NCBI GenBank assembly: GCA_964020085.1
Contig: OZ026604.1
Span: 22,110,232-22,174,231 of the forward strand
From: Micromussa lordhowensis
Taxonomy: Eukaryota > Cnidaria > Anthozoa > Scleractinia > Lobophylliidae
Length of the DNA stretch: 64,000 nt
Direction: 5' to 3'
In this document: positions 21,588-33,287 of the stretch, piece by piece
How the letters are laid out: each line of letters starts with the position of its first letter
How positions within the stretch are numbered: the first letter of the stretch is position 1
Notes under the pieces: model-generated
What the model was told of the DNA's origin: nothing
Databases searched by the model: none
Seen by the model: the letters and a program-made list of their open reading frames with translations, nothing else
Position numbers and translations under genes: made by a program

Positions 21588-21818
21588 ATAAAGTGGTAAT
21601 TGAACTTCGGGTCGTGCAATTTTGGTCTGAAATCATACTTGTGATTTCAAATTGAACTCGCGCTGCGCGCTCGTTCGATTTTGAATTCAGACCAAATTGC
21701 ACTCCACTCAGTTCAATTACCGTTATTAAACAATTATTGGATGAGGTTGAGCATGATATGAACTTGGCATGATAAATGCAATATCTGCAGCAGATATTGC
21801 ATTTATCATGTCAAGTTC
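21588..21818. repeat. Two neighbouring palindromes
   Basis: The first, about 21588-21727, folds on itself ('ggtaattgaact' and 'gcaattttggtctgaa' against inverted 'ttcagaccaaattgc' and 'agttcaattacc') around a GC-rich centre 'cgcgctgcgcgc'. The second, 21760-21818, has arms of about 29 bp meeting at 'ctgcag'. A diverged relative of the first lies at about 21040-21140. Confidence 0.75.
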
Positions 21819-22426
21819 ACTAGCTATTGTGAATTGATTGAATGCTCTTGACCAATCAGAGTTTTCATAGTGAGTCTGATGTATAATAAAAATTGTTATT
21901 TGTTGTATTACCTACTGTACGTGAAACAAATGATCGTATAATTTCGGGTTGTGATATAATTACAGTCAAAACTATCTAAAGCGTGTTACACCCGCACTAC
22001 ATAAAAATAGATATTTAAAAAACAAAGATATGCTGTAAGAAAAAATAATTCTTTCTCAATAAATAATCACTATTACCCAGCAAACATTTGAGTAAGAGAC
22101 AAAATTGGCTAATTATACTTAACTTGACCAGCATTAACGTTAACTTTTAGTGGAATGAGCAAACTACAACGCAGGTTATCTATTTTAGTAATTTTGAGAA
22201 GATATTATACATCCCTAAGTGATTCGAAGCCCACCAGGTTTATGTATAGCCCTCAACGCTTAACACCGGTTTCTGTTGGATGAAGCGACTTGGAGTATCG
22301 TTATGATGCTGATCGTGTGGATCCAACTCGACGAAGATCATCGTTGGGGCATATTCCTGAATCAAGGTTGATTACAAGACCAGTTTGATGAATATGAAGA
22401 ATGTGTTAGTTTTAGTGATGCCTCCT

Positions 22427-25270
22427 TCATACCACTGCATAAGCCAGTACTTCACTTATGCTGCTTATTTCGTCCACATCAGCTGTCCCCGTTTCCTTTC
22501 CTTTCGTTTGTCTGGGGTCATTATCAGTAGCTACCACCTCGTCTGTCATTTCACTAACAGGCGCTAAGCAATCATGTGACAATTGGGGCGTCGTTCTTCC
22601 ATTGGTTAAACCGAACGTGGCGCCATGATTTATGTGACCCTGGTCTTGACTCAACTGGGTGTCTGAGGTGCCTTGATTAGGCGATGATCCCGGATGTGCG
22701 ACGTACTCCTCAACTGTTTCGTGATTGGTCGCTACGGTGTTTATTTCTGGTTTGAAAAATATGATGTACAGTTTAGGGATAAAAACACAGCCCATGCAGG
22801 CAAACACGGCGAAGAACAACGTGAAAGCGACCACAAGGATTCGGTTGTTTCCCGCAACAAAGCGATAAGTCGGAATGAAAGCTACGAGAAGGATGCAGAG
22901 GGCAATGGTGGAGAAGCTCATTGACTTTGCCTCGTTGAAGTTGTCCGGTAAACGCCTTTCGCGGAAGGCCAACAGAGTTGCCAGCACCAGAACAACAATA
23001 GGAAAGCAAAAAGCGATGATATGTGAGGCAGGAAAGTCTTCGTAACACTCAAGCAACCGAGTGTTGTCGTCCTGATTTTCATAACGAGCCAAGGACAGTG
23101 ACGTCGCCTGCCAAGCGATGATCAAAACAACTTGAAGCAGAACTACCACGCCCACCTCAAGGAGTTGTAAATACGCCGTGCGCATGTCCGTCAGATGCGA
23201 AACCGCTGACTGGAGCAACTGCGTTACAGTCTTTGACTTGGCAAGGAAAAAGGCTGCGTAAAACACCAATATGATGAGAAGTAGGACACTTGCCGCGATA
23301 CAGGAACCATCAGTTGGTTTTATAGTCACTTGTGTGATGGTCATGATAAACGACAAGTACAGTGTGATAAAAAACAAGATCAACAGGTATGGACTCGAGT
23401 CCATAACAACAGGTGTGTTCCGTGCACGGAGGAAAATAACTGCCACAGCGGTCACGACAACTATGCCAACACAGCTTACAGTTATAATGGAAATTCCGGC
23501 GGGATCCGAGGACTTTGTATACACTACTTCACGTAAGATGCATTGTGTTCTCTCAGCATTCGCATAATGCGTATCATCGCAGAGCGTGCAAGACAGAGAA
23601 CCCGACATAAAGCTGACCGTGCCCTTCTCACATTTTTGACAGTTCCAGCAGCATTCTGATTGGCCGACGACTCGTTCGCCGGGTTGACAATCACGAAAGC
23701 AGGTCGACAGTGGTTTTCTTCCAGAATTCCACTTGATCTTAGTTTCATTAACACTGAAACTTGATTGTTGGTTATTTTTACTCCAATAACCCACGTCAAC
23801 ATATTGAAAACGGTTGTCACTGGTCAGCTGAAGATTCCTTATTACATAGTCACTGGCAATTCGCTCACCATCTTTGTCAAATTGGACCTTGTTGTAATCA
23901 ACTCCCAGAAATTCGACGCTTGACGAAAACTCGAACAGCGTCTCTGGTGTTATGGGCAGGCTTGCATTCGGACACCGTCGCAGAGGCCGCGATGCATTGC
24001 AAGTTAAAATATCGTGCATGGCGTGAGCGATAACGAAAACAGCGTCTATAACATTTGCAACGAAGTCTTTGCCAAGTTCGTGGTCAGGGGGGAGCACTGC
24101 ATCAAGATTACATGTCCTCTTCAGTTGTAACGGTTCAGAGTTTGAACTGACAGCCGCGTTTTGGGGAGCTTCACAATTCAAATGTTCCTCCAAGTATCTA
24201 GTAAACCACGGGTTGTTCTGCGACTGCGCATCGCGAATCGACAATTCTCGAACAAACCTTTCAAACTCCTGCACTTGCTTGGACCTTATTGAGAAACTAA
24301 ACAGCCCCTCTAACATAGCCTTGCTAACGTTCGTGTTGGCTAGCTCAGAACTAAGTGAATTCCACCCATCGCTCGTCACCCATGTGCGATCTGTGAGCTC
24401 CATTATTTCCGCCTGTTTCAACAATCTTTCTCCCTGTTTGAAGTAACTGAAAGCAACCACAACTTGAGCTCGTTCTGTGTTTTTTAATCGAAATAGAGTG
24501 TCCTCGATTTGCCGATCAGAGTTCGGCGAGCCAAATGCAATGTATTCGTCATTAGCAATGCACACACTCAGGTTCTTGGCAGCGGTTTTGAACGCTGCAG
24601 CTCCCATTTTGCCGTAGTCGTCGTCGCTTGCGATTAGAAACACGTAATTCCAGTGAAAGTGATGAACAAATTCTGCCATTGCCTGAGCTTGATATTCGTC
24701 GGAGGGCACAGTTCTCAGAAATGAGTTATAGCGGGTCTTGTCGCCAAGAATACGGCTCGTTGAGGCATAGCTGATCTGAGGTATACCGTACAAACCCAGT
24801 AATCTCGCAACAGGAATGGAAATCCACGAGACGGATGGTCCTATTACAGCAGAAATTTGCTTATCGCCCGGCCGTGCATAACTGACGTTTTGACAACAAT
24901 CATCGTGGCCTTTGCAAATCGAATTGGGACGATATTTCGACACGATTTGAATTGCGTAACTCATCGATTTCGGGATGCTCTCGCAAGTGTTCTCGATTTC
25001 GTAACCAATGGTTTTGTTTGGTAAAAGTGAAGTCGAATTGTTGATCTTTTTCACTGCGTAGAGCATTGCCATCATCCATGCGACGCCATTCGAAGACAAA
25101 CGCTCGCATTTTCCGCCGTCTTGCGATGTTATCGGAAATAGCCCTTTTAGCATTACATCTCCATTTTTCCAAATCCACTTGTGTTCATCATCGTGTTTAT
25201 GAAATTGCTGCTGATATGTAAATGGAAAGAGAGAGACGAAGAAAATAACACACCAGCAAGAGCTCCACAT
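22427..25270 (-). CDS. Class C G-protein-coupled receptor, intronless (CaSR/mGluR/GPRC6A-like)
   Basis: One open frame of 947 codons from the ATG at 25270. Signal peptide 1 to about 22 (MWSSCWCVIFFVSLFPF). Venus-flytrap ligand domain about 35-490. Nine-cysteine NCD3G domain about 524-580 (CFRDCQPGERVV, CCWNCQKC). Seven membrane spans about 593-840 with the class C signatures FNEAKSMSF and PKLYIIFFKPE. The tail is about 100 residues. The pocket residues that hold the alpha-amino acid backbone are kept: Ser148 (GPSVS), Ser170/Thr171 (YASTS), Asp191 (VPSDE), Tyr219 (DDDYGK) and Asp301 (TSDGW). They fall within a few positions of their CaSR counterparts. It is therefore likely to be a surface receptor for an amino acid or related ligand, but the exact agonist and subfamily are unknown. 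A 7-codon-long upstream frame (with stop) precedes the start. Absence of introns suggests an old retrocopy or intron loss. Confidence 0.92.
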   Translation of the reverse strand: MWSSCWCVIFFVSLFPFTYQQQFHKHDDEHKWIWKNGDVMLKGLFPITSQDGGKCERLSSNGVAWMMAMLYAVKKINNSTSLLPNKTIGYEIENTCESIPKSMSYAIQIVSKYRPNSICKGHDDCCQNVSYARPGDKQISAVIGPSVSWISIPVARLLGLYGIPQISYASTSRILGDKTRYNSFLRTVPSDEYQAQAMAEFVHHFHWNYVFLIASDDDYGKMGAAAFKTAAKNLSVCIANDEYIAFGSPNSDRQIEDTLFRLKNTERAQVVVAFSYFKQGERLLKQAEIMELTDRTWVTSDGWNSLSSELANTNVSKAMLEGLFSFSIRSKQVQEFERFVRELSIRDAQSQNNPWFTRYLEEHLNCEAPQNAAVSSNSEPLQLKRTCNLDAVLPPDHELGKDFVANVIDAVFVIAHAMHDILTCNASRPLRRCPNASLPITPETLFEFSSSVEFLGVDYNKVQFDKDGERIASDYVIRNLQLTSDNRFQYVDVGYWSKNNQQSSFSVNETKIKWNSGRKPLSTCFRDCQPGERVVGQSECCWNCQKCEKGTVSFMSGSLSCTLCDDTHYANAERTQCILREVVYTKSSDPAGISIITVSCVGIVVVTAVAVIFLRARNTPVVMDSSPYLLILFFITLYLSFIMTITQVTIKPTDGSCIAASVLLLIILVFYAAFFLAKSKTVTQLLQSAVSHLTDMRTAYLQLLEVGVVVLLQVVLIIAWQATSLSLARYENQDDNTRLLECYEDFPASHIIAFCFPIVVLVLATLLAFRERRLPDNFNEAKSMSFSTIALCILLVAFIPTYRFVAGNNRILVVAFTLFFAVFACMGCVFIPKLYIIFFKPEINTVATNHETVEEYVAHPGSSPNQGTSDTQLSQDQGHINHGATFGLTNGRTTPQLSHDCLAPVSEMTDEVVATDNDPRQTKGKETGTADVDEISSISEVLAYAVV

Positions 25271-25299
25271 TGTCTCGAATCCGCACGTAAATGTTCTGT

Positions 25300-25320
25300 T
25301 CAAAGTTGTGAATTTTCCAT
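25300..25320 (-). promoter_or_regulatory. Short upstream open reading frame before the intronless GPCR
   Basis: ATG-GAA-AAT-TCA-CAA-CTT-TGA ends 29 nt before the receptor ATG at 25270 and is in another frame relation. If it lies in the 5' UTR it could dampen translation of the receptor. The transcript start is unknown. Confidence 0.35.
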
Positions 25321-27779
25321 TGGTGAAATTAATTGCTCCGAAAGATGGAGATTACATCGGGTGAGCAATGTTTTTTTAATTTTTCCGGTCGACTCGCTCA
25401 AGTACAGCTGTTTTTAGGCACGGAGTTCGAACAATAGAAGTGAACAGATATTCAGAACTGTCATGTCATCTGATGAAATATTCTGCGACCGCCTTCGGAA
25501 ATATAGTCATCTGTAATTGCATGTAAAATGCGATGAGTTGATTAACCAACGCACATTGCTAATCTTTTTGCTAATGTTCTAAAAAAAATTAACACTCAAA
25601 GGAAATGGTCCTTTCACGTTTTATAGAGCAGCGAGCTGATGACTAATTAAATGCAAAATTTGAATAGTCAAAAATTCATTGCTTTTAAAGAAGGCAAACT
25701 CCCCAGTGTCAATAGCAACCGAATTACGTCGATCTGCGTCGACATAATGTAAATATTGACTACAGTATTTTTTTTAATCTAAATCAACCCAGGACTGCAA
25801 CAGAAACAAAACACACAGAAACATTTTCGAGGATAATTTGCGTTAGCGATGAATCGTTTGTGTTTATCACAAAGACAACCAAGTCAAGCCGTTCAAGGAT
25901 CGTCAAGGATTGATAGGATTTAACTACGCCATTTTTTGTGCTTTTGTTACTCATTGTTCTACGTTTTTCTTCCCACTTTGATTAAACACAGCCATGACAA
26001 CATGCCAAAACAACCTTCTTAATTCGCGATGTACGTGCTATGATTAGTATGAATTTTCGTGAAAGGATTAAACAGACCCTAAACAGCAGTTGACATTTTT
26101 GTTCAAGGAACATACGCTTCAGCGAAAATACTAACGGACCCCTCAGTCTAGCGTCTGAATTTCATTACTTTATAATTACCACTGAAAAAAGTGAAAATAA
26201 AATAAATACAGTGAGCTTAACATCAATTATACGTGTGTATCTAAAACCTGCGACTCGCCTGAATTCACTTGCATCAACCAGCGGATTAACAGTAGAAGAA
26301 AAATACGTTGTGTAACAAACAATAATTATACCCAAAAGATTACTGGTTCTTCAAGAAAGGAATACACTTAAAGAAGTTCTCTATCGAGCAAAGATACATA
26401 AATATACGATGTTTTTTTGTTTGTTTTTTTTTTAATGGAATTTGTTTAATTGAAAAATTCACATTTTTCAAAGTGAGCAGCAAGCGTATTGTCAAGAAAT
26501 TGAATTCTGATATTTATTTTCACTGAAACGTGCCTTCCCTTACAGCATATTCAACAATTCTATCTGTTTTTGGCACGTAAAAAGGAAATTAGTGCCGTCA
26601 TCCGTCTTCTCTTAATGGGTTTCCCACAACTGATGGCTTTGTCGAGAGACAAAAACAACACGGGGATCTTATCAAACATTTCCCCCAGTGATGCTTTCAC
26701 AAGTGAACAATAATAAAATATCTCTGCCATCTTGATCTGAGACTTCCGCGTTGCTCAGTAGGTGATGTGGTGGTTTGGAGCCTGTGTATTTCCTAACGAA
26801 CAAGGGTTTCAGTTTTTAACAGCTTGAATCAGAAAACGGTACAAGCGAGAGGTTAAAATGTGGTCTTCAGCTCAACACCAGTAGGTATTTGTTTGCGTTT
26901 ACATGTTTTGCTGGCATTTTAGTATCATCACAGCATGAAGCTATCAAATAGCAAAATGCATGCATATTTCGTTGAAACAAGTATTAGACCAGAAATACTC
27001 CTTTCTTAAAGTCAAAGTCAAACAGAGTTAGAATTCCCTTTGAGTTGGAATAAAATCCAACTTAAAAACGACACTTTCTGTTGAATTTTAGCCCAAACCA
27101 GTAGTACGTGGACGAGCAAGAAAACTAGATAAAAGCTGAAGACATCCTGTAATGAAATTTATCACTTGTTCGCTTACTGCGCTGCGGATTAAAATTAAAC
27201 TAATGTGCTTACGAACAAACCCTAATTGAATCTAACTCCAAAAGTACATGCCCGGCGAGGAAAGTGTTCCAGAACACTTCACTCTGTACCATCAGTAAGC
27301 ATAAACTAACTTGGCAAATACTTTTTCCAAATATAAATTTTCTTAACTTGCAGTAAACAAAAATTTTTATTTTGATTCTGATTTCAATAAGACAATTACG
27401 GTCATTTTAATAGCTTGTAGTAGATCGAAATCAGATTCGTAATGATGCTTGCAAACCTTGTTAGGCTTTTAATTTATTTGAAGAGATTTTGCGTCTGAAA
27501 AATTTAGATGTACCATGATCTCTAAACATAAACGATATGAAACAGTAAACAAGCAATATAGACTGAAATGAACATCGAACAGTCTTTTGCATGATGCTAT
27601 AATTGCATAAGATCCAAAATGTATAAGATGCAAAATCAGGTTCTGTATTAATGAGTAAGTTTTAGCAGGGGGCCAAATAATCGAAAAATATCGTAACACC
27701 CATTCAGCTAAATCTAAATATTTTCCTATATGAGCTTTTCTTTAAAATTGGATCATTGGATAATGCAATTCAAGACTTC

Positions 27780-28210
27780 TCATTGGCTTAGCTATCATGG
27801 TATATGAGCCATTATACCATGCTCTACAAATATAGCAAGCGGACGCGCAATTTTTGGGGGCTTTTCTATTTTTGTTTTTATTCAGTCAGATATTTTGGGG
27901 GCGTTTTTAGTAAAACGATTATTCCACTCACGCTTGTTGGAGTGGATATGAGATGATTATAGCCAACTCGAAGCTACGCGTCTCATATCCAACGCGCACT
28001 CGTGCAATAATTGTTAATTATACCATGCTCTACAAATATATTAAGTCGGTCCGAGTAAGTTTTTGGGGCGTTTTTAATTTTTTCTATATATGTTTTTTTT
28101 TGGGGGGGGGGAGGGCAGGGGGGGGGAAGGCGTTTTCAATGATGCGCCGAGTTGGCTATAATCACCTCATATCCAACAAGTGCGAGTGGAATGTTTGTTA
28201 AATATTCAGG
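27780..28210. repeat. Compound repeat with duplicated and inverted blocks and a G-tract
   Basis: 'ttataccatgctctacaaat' occurs at 27813 and again at 28018, each followed by a TTTTGGGG(C)G(T)TTTT block. 'gagatgattatagccaactc' near 27950 is inverted as 'gagttggctataatcacctc' near 28149. A 10-bp G run lies at 28102-28111, followed by further G-rich sequence to about 28128. No coding potential. Confidence 0.65.
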
Positions 28211-29717
28211 AAACTTTATCATCACAGTTTTTTGTCTGAAATTTAGAGGGATTATTTCGGGGTGCGGAGCAAAATTTGCTTTTCTAAACGTCTGACTATG
28301 CGAGCTGTACTCTTCTGTAGAAAATTCTAAACTTTGAAATAACTCTCCTGCGGACCACAACTCAAAACTGTCCAGCTTTCCAAGCGGCTCTCAATCTAGA
28401 AGTTGTCCGACTTGTCAAGTACTGCATTGCATTACGAGACTGAATAGCAACCACCTAACTGTTCTGTGTTAGCAACTGCTTTTGGCAAAACTTTATTGTT
28501 TGATGATGTTGTGCTGGATTGACAATGCACGTGACAAAATAGCTTATAGAAGGCTTATCACCAATCCCAGAATACTACACGAAATGCCGGGATTCCTTTC
28601 TCCAAATAATTAACCGATCACAAGTAATAATCCGACGCCAAGATGTTTTGCAAGACCTATCCTATGATTTATTTTGACTTCATAGATCAGTTATACAACT
28701 TATTAATTGATAATTATCTTTGCCACGCAATATATTAAAATAACTGAATAATTGAAGGTAATAACAGACAAGGAAGTGAAACGTGAAATGTGAAGTGAAA
28801 CGTGAGGCCCGCCAAACTGAACTCTCGAGTCAAGAAACAACGAACAATGTCAATAGTTTTAGAACTTGTTTAATCATATTTTCGAAAGGTCCGAAAATGA
28901 TTGGTTCTAAACACGCTCTATTTTTATCAAATTGGAGAGCATGCAGATAAAGTGTCCAATACAAACAAAGTGTCCTTGACACAAAATTCGCGTTCCGAGC
29001 ACTTGATTGGGTTCCCTCTTATAACGGACTATCCCATTTTTGTATTTCCAAAAAAAACATTTTCAAAAACGTTCCTTTTCTGCAGCGAATTCTTTCTGGT
29101 AGAGATGGCCCACTTTTAACTTCGGTTCTTCGATTCTATCTGTATCGTGATTGTAGTATAATCATAAAAAACGGAATCGTGCAGTTCGCGGTCACCCAAT
29201 TAGTTAATTTAATTCCAACCGATATCTCATTACTTAACTATGTTATCTAAAGAAGACAGTGTAATTAAATTTTCGTGCAGGCAATTTTAATATTCACCGT
29301 CGAATTTGGCCTTTCGCCGACCATTCAAGGTATGTTGCCTTAAAGAATATTTTTTCTCGTAGAAAACGTCTTCGTTGTTACTATCTGTGGTGTAAAAACC
29401 AAATTCCGCAAATTTTAAGCAGTTTAACATAACCGACAAACAGCAAACATAACTTATTAGAACTTGGAAATTTATCTCCCTCCGGCTTGACAGCAGGTCT
29501 CAATGTTTGCTTGTATATTTTACCGTGCCCTAATTTTGAAGAGCTTATCTCCAAGCACGCAGTTACCGATCATTTTAACCTCAGTCTTTTAAGGCATTCT
29601 ACATCTGCACAACTTTCGATCAGGATCTACTTGCTTCTTCGTTAATATTGCCGTGGAAGGATTTTAACTTGATCAAAATGCAATTTTATTCTTTATCGAA
29701 GCGTTTTGTTGTTTCAG

Positions 29718-29864
29718 GTAAATTGGTGTTTGAACGGAGCAAGAGTTCCGTGAGAACCCTCAAGCTGTAAAAATAATCGTGGAGTGGTCGGAAAAACAGG
29801 AACGATTTACTCGTCCGACAATCTCCAGACGGCAAACAGAAACATTTACCAAGAACAGGATAAG
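29718..29864 (+). other. Possible non-coding 5' exon of the plus-strand GPCR
   Basis: The segment is bounded by a good acceptor (tttgttgtttcag) and a good donor (ATAAG followed by GTAAGC). A plausible partner acceptor (ctcattgcag) ends at 33166, 121 nt before the receptor ATG. Such a 5' UTR exon would put the promoter about 3.5 kb upstream. This is inferred only from splice signals. Confidence 0.25.
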
Positions 29865-31397
29865 GTAAGCTTCCAACTTCAAAATGTAAACTCTCCTAAC
29901 AGATCGTTGCACATTTCTTTCTAGCTAGTTCGGAGAATTTGGTGGGACATCAGGATAACTTTCCCTTGTTGTTGGTTTTCTTTGGTTCCCTATCTAGACA
30001 GTTCAACTGAAGTTCAACAGTGTTCAATATTGAATACTTCAAATAATGTGTCAGCCTTTTTTCTTCGATGTTCTTCTAGTCTACTGCCGAACCATGCAGA
30101 GACAAAGACGTGGAGGGAATGCATTTTTAATTTCATCAAATTTCAAAAAAGGCCTGCCCCATAAGCTATCGATCTTCCCGATAAAAAGCAAAACTAAATA
30201 TAAAAACCATCAACTCAACAACCTGTTAATTTTATTCGAGTTCAGTAAAAGGCGAAAACGCTCTCCTATCGAAGATACCATTAAGATTTGTTCATTTTTT
30301 CGTACGAAGATTCGTGTGAAAGCTGCGAGATTATGACTCATGTAAAACCAACAATATTAAACTGGTTCATTCGTAATTTAATTACGCCTACATGAAAATA
30401 CAAAACAGCGTTTGCCATTTGAGTTCAGTTGGTTCCCGCCGTTTGGACGCCATATTGAATAGGGAGCAAGCCAGGTTACTAAGTTGCACGATAAGACTTA
30501 GGTAGTTACTTTAACAAAATGAAGAACAGATGGTTGTATATACCCTAGCGAAAAACATTGTTTTTCGAACTGAATTTTCGGTAGGAAATCAAACGAATCC
30601 AAGTTACTTTAATAGTTGAATTTATGATGTCCATCGATTAATTAATAGAGATTCTTTTGCAAAACTGTACAATGAATGGCGACTTTTTGGTCAAGCAGCG
30701 GCCACAATAACACAGACTGTATGACGCCTAGGAATAGTGCTTCACGCTGATTGTTTTCTTTAAAGGCTACTCCTGTTTGACGACTGTTTAGTGCTAATAC
30801 ACGCCTTTTATTATAGTTAATTTAATTACATAGGACGATTAACTCCACTGCTTCCCTCTCTAAACAAGTCGGCAACGTTAATTAAGCGGAAAATCATCAC
30901 CAAAGAGGACAATAAGCAACAAAAGAAAGGTTTAAATACTTTTTTTAAGACAAATTTTTAAAACACGTTAATTAAAGAAAAGGATGTCCAATTGAGAGGA
31001 CGACAGCGTGCGCTTAATAGAAATAATAATCACGTTCTTCAAACAGTGTGTTTTTGTCAAGGCAAAATGTGAACATACTAAGAATATACAGAAGACTGAA
31101 ATTTTGAAAAGAACTTTGTTTTTCTGCCATTCGTCCTGGGAATGCGAATCAAGTACAAAATGAATCAACCTGACTCGGCTAGGAATCACCCGACGAGGAG
31201 TGTTTTACAGCAATAGCATTTTGGTTTTCAAACTACAAAAAGATAGGAGCATTTTAAAACTAATGCAACATTTCAGCCCCTTGCCTCTTACACTGTTAAA
31301 CGAAAACATGGAAAAATTTGTAAAACAAAACCTGCAAATCCCTATACTGGCTTTTACAAGTCAGTTATAACCTCTGCTTGTTTCTTTTAGGGGAGTA

Positions 31398-31645
31398 GGG
31401 TTGGTGCAGTGGCGAGAGCGCTCGCCTCCCGACTAGTATGGCCTGGGTTCAAATTCCGGCCCGGTGCCATATGTGGGTTGATCGAGTTTGTTGTTTATTC
31501 TCGCCTTGCTCCGAGGGTTTTCCTCTGGGTTATACTCCGGTTTACCTCCCTCCACCAAAACTAACATCTCCCAATTCAAATGCGACCAAGATAGAGAACC
31601 CACATGAAAATCAGCTATGACTGGTGTGGCTTTCTCTCTAATAAT
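31398..31645 (+). mobile_element. tRNA-derived SINE, family 2
   Basis: Starts with a tRNA-like head: 'ttggtgcagtggcgagagcg' (A box) and GGTTCAAATTCC at 31446-31457 (B box). The body carries 'tatgtgggttgatcgagttt', 'ttgctccgagggttttcctc' and 'actccggtttacctccctcc', the arrangement I remember from a common coral SINE family. The 60-codon open frame within it is spurious. Confidence 0.75.
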
Positions 31646-31665
31646 AATTTTAGTTTTCTAATATA

Positions 31666-32005
31666 CCAGGAGCCCATCACTAGGAGCTTGCAACTCCAAT
31701 ACTAAGCCTATGTCACGGCATTTTTACAGACCGGTCTATTTTTAGACTTCTTTTCCCGCAAAATAGGTCAGTTCCGTTCTACACGAGCGCGCATCGGTAA
31801 GGGAAACAATGGCGGCTTTTCCTTTTAATCTTCCAGTGAAAATGCCGACGTCAATTAAAGAATCAAGTCCGCGCTTATGATTTGTCACCGTTGTCCCTGC
31901 GGGAGTCTGAATTCGCGGTAAATTCAAGCTAAAAATAGGCAGGTCTGTGAAAACGCCGTGACAGGAATATGGGGTAGTTGCTGGCTCCTAGTGATGGGCT
32001 CCTGG
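31666..32005. mobile_element. 340-bp nested foldback MITE (CAGGAGCCCAT family), copy 1
   Basis: The ends 'ccaggagcccatcactagga' and the inverse ending at 32005 form outer inverted repeats of about 22 bp. An inner pair, 'gtcacggcatttttacagac' from 31712 against sequence ending at 31962, forms a second stem. No transposase. Resembles 38434-38747 in terminal sequence and architecture. Confidence 0.8.
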
Positions 32006-33287
32006 ATATCCTTATTTATTGTTGTTTAAAATTATTTTTATATCATTATAATTAGATTTGATTAATGTACTTGTGTAGTGTTACTTAAAAAGAAATTGAT
32101 AATACTTTGTCCTGTGAGTAATCAGTGTATGGTTTTGTTTCCTTCACTAATGGAACAAAAAAAACATTTTTTTTGGCTAAAATCATCGACGCACTAAACG
32201 CGTTTTGTCTCGGACCCCGTCCACACATATCTGGGTATATTTTAATCCGCAAATTTCCGCGTCCATTCGTAGCGTATTCAAATCGAATTCGCCTGTCCAC
32301 ACGCATCCGATGGTATCCGGATTCACTCTAGAGAAACTAGGCCTACACGTTGTACCGCCATATTGGTTTATTGTTCGGTAAGAGACTGGACACGATTCTG
32401 CTACGTCATCGGATTCGAAAGTACCCGGATTCACCGTCCACACGTTATCGGATTCGCTGCGCATTTATTTATTTGTTTTTTTTTTTTTCACTCTGGAGAG
32501 CGGATTCGAAAATTTCCCGATTCGCTGCTGAATTGGCCGGATGCGTGTCGAAGGAAGCCGTATGCGGAAGGAAAAACATTGGGACGCATAGGGGACATTT
32601 GCAGGTTGACACAAGCACAATCAATTGTCCATTATTCCAAAAAAAATAAAAAATACTGTTACATAGAACATATTTCAATTAGCATCGAAATTGCATGGTA
32701 GAGTGATTTATCCCTGTTGTCTGCTACAGCACCAAAGTACATACAGTGGATGAAATTAGGCGGTACCTTTTGAGTAACAAAAACCCTACAATATTTTTCT
32801 GTTTGAGTTAAAACAACTGAGGTAAATAAAAAATGTTTTTAGTTGAAACAGCTTACAAATAACCGAAAAGAAATGTACACAGATCGAAAAATCTTTATTT
32901 GAATAAGTCATAGCAAAGTGCAGGTGACGAGAAGTCGTTGAAAATAACTTTTTTTCCCTCCCCGAATATTGTTTGCCATTTATTTAGTTACAGTTTAGCA
33001 GCGTACGGACATAGGGACTATCCCTATCTTCTTAAGGACTGGACAAGTTCAATCGTTAAAACATAAGCATTGTTAATTTTTTTTTACTACGCAGTCTCCC
33101 ATAGAGTCGAAATAGAATGTTTTTTGAAAGATTCGACAATAGATTGACACGAACATCTCATTGCAGATTGCACAAATTGTGCACTGTCAGCGACTGCTGA
33201 TCATAAGGAGCTGTGAAGAGCTGTTCATAACCCTGGTTATGAGGACGACAGAATGAATGAAGAATCGACAAGGCAAGGCGGCCAGTT

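Larger units (their letters stand above)
16322..22426. other. 6.1-kb intergenic region between syndecan and the first GPCR
   Basis: No gene is recognised. The syndecan promoter and 5' UTR should be at about 16322-16700. The interval contains several repeats listed separately: a dispersed repeat at 17727-17950, a TIR-like repeat at 18271-18465, an inverted pair of tRNA-like units at 18558-19181, a foldback at 20437-20560, a MULE-like MITE at 20719-20936, and palindromes at 21588-21818. In addition, a sequence around 19391-19425 ('gatgatttcctgtccgtact') recurs inverted at 19745-19772. Confidence 0.5.
25271..33287. other. 8-kb spacer between divergent GPCR genes
   Basis: No coding gene is recognised. 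It separates the 5' ends of two receptors on opposite strands, so both promoters lie here. A repeat is found at 27780-28210, a SINE-like element at 31398-31645 and a foldback MITE at 31666-32005. A possible non-coding 5' exon of the downstream receptor is at 29718-29864. The stretches 25500-27700 and 28800-29700 are AT-rich with nothing I can interpret. Confidence 0.5.
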
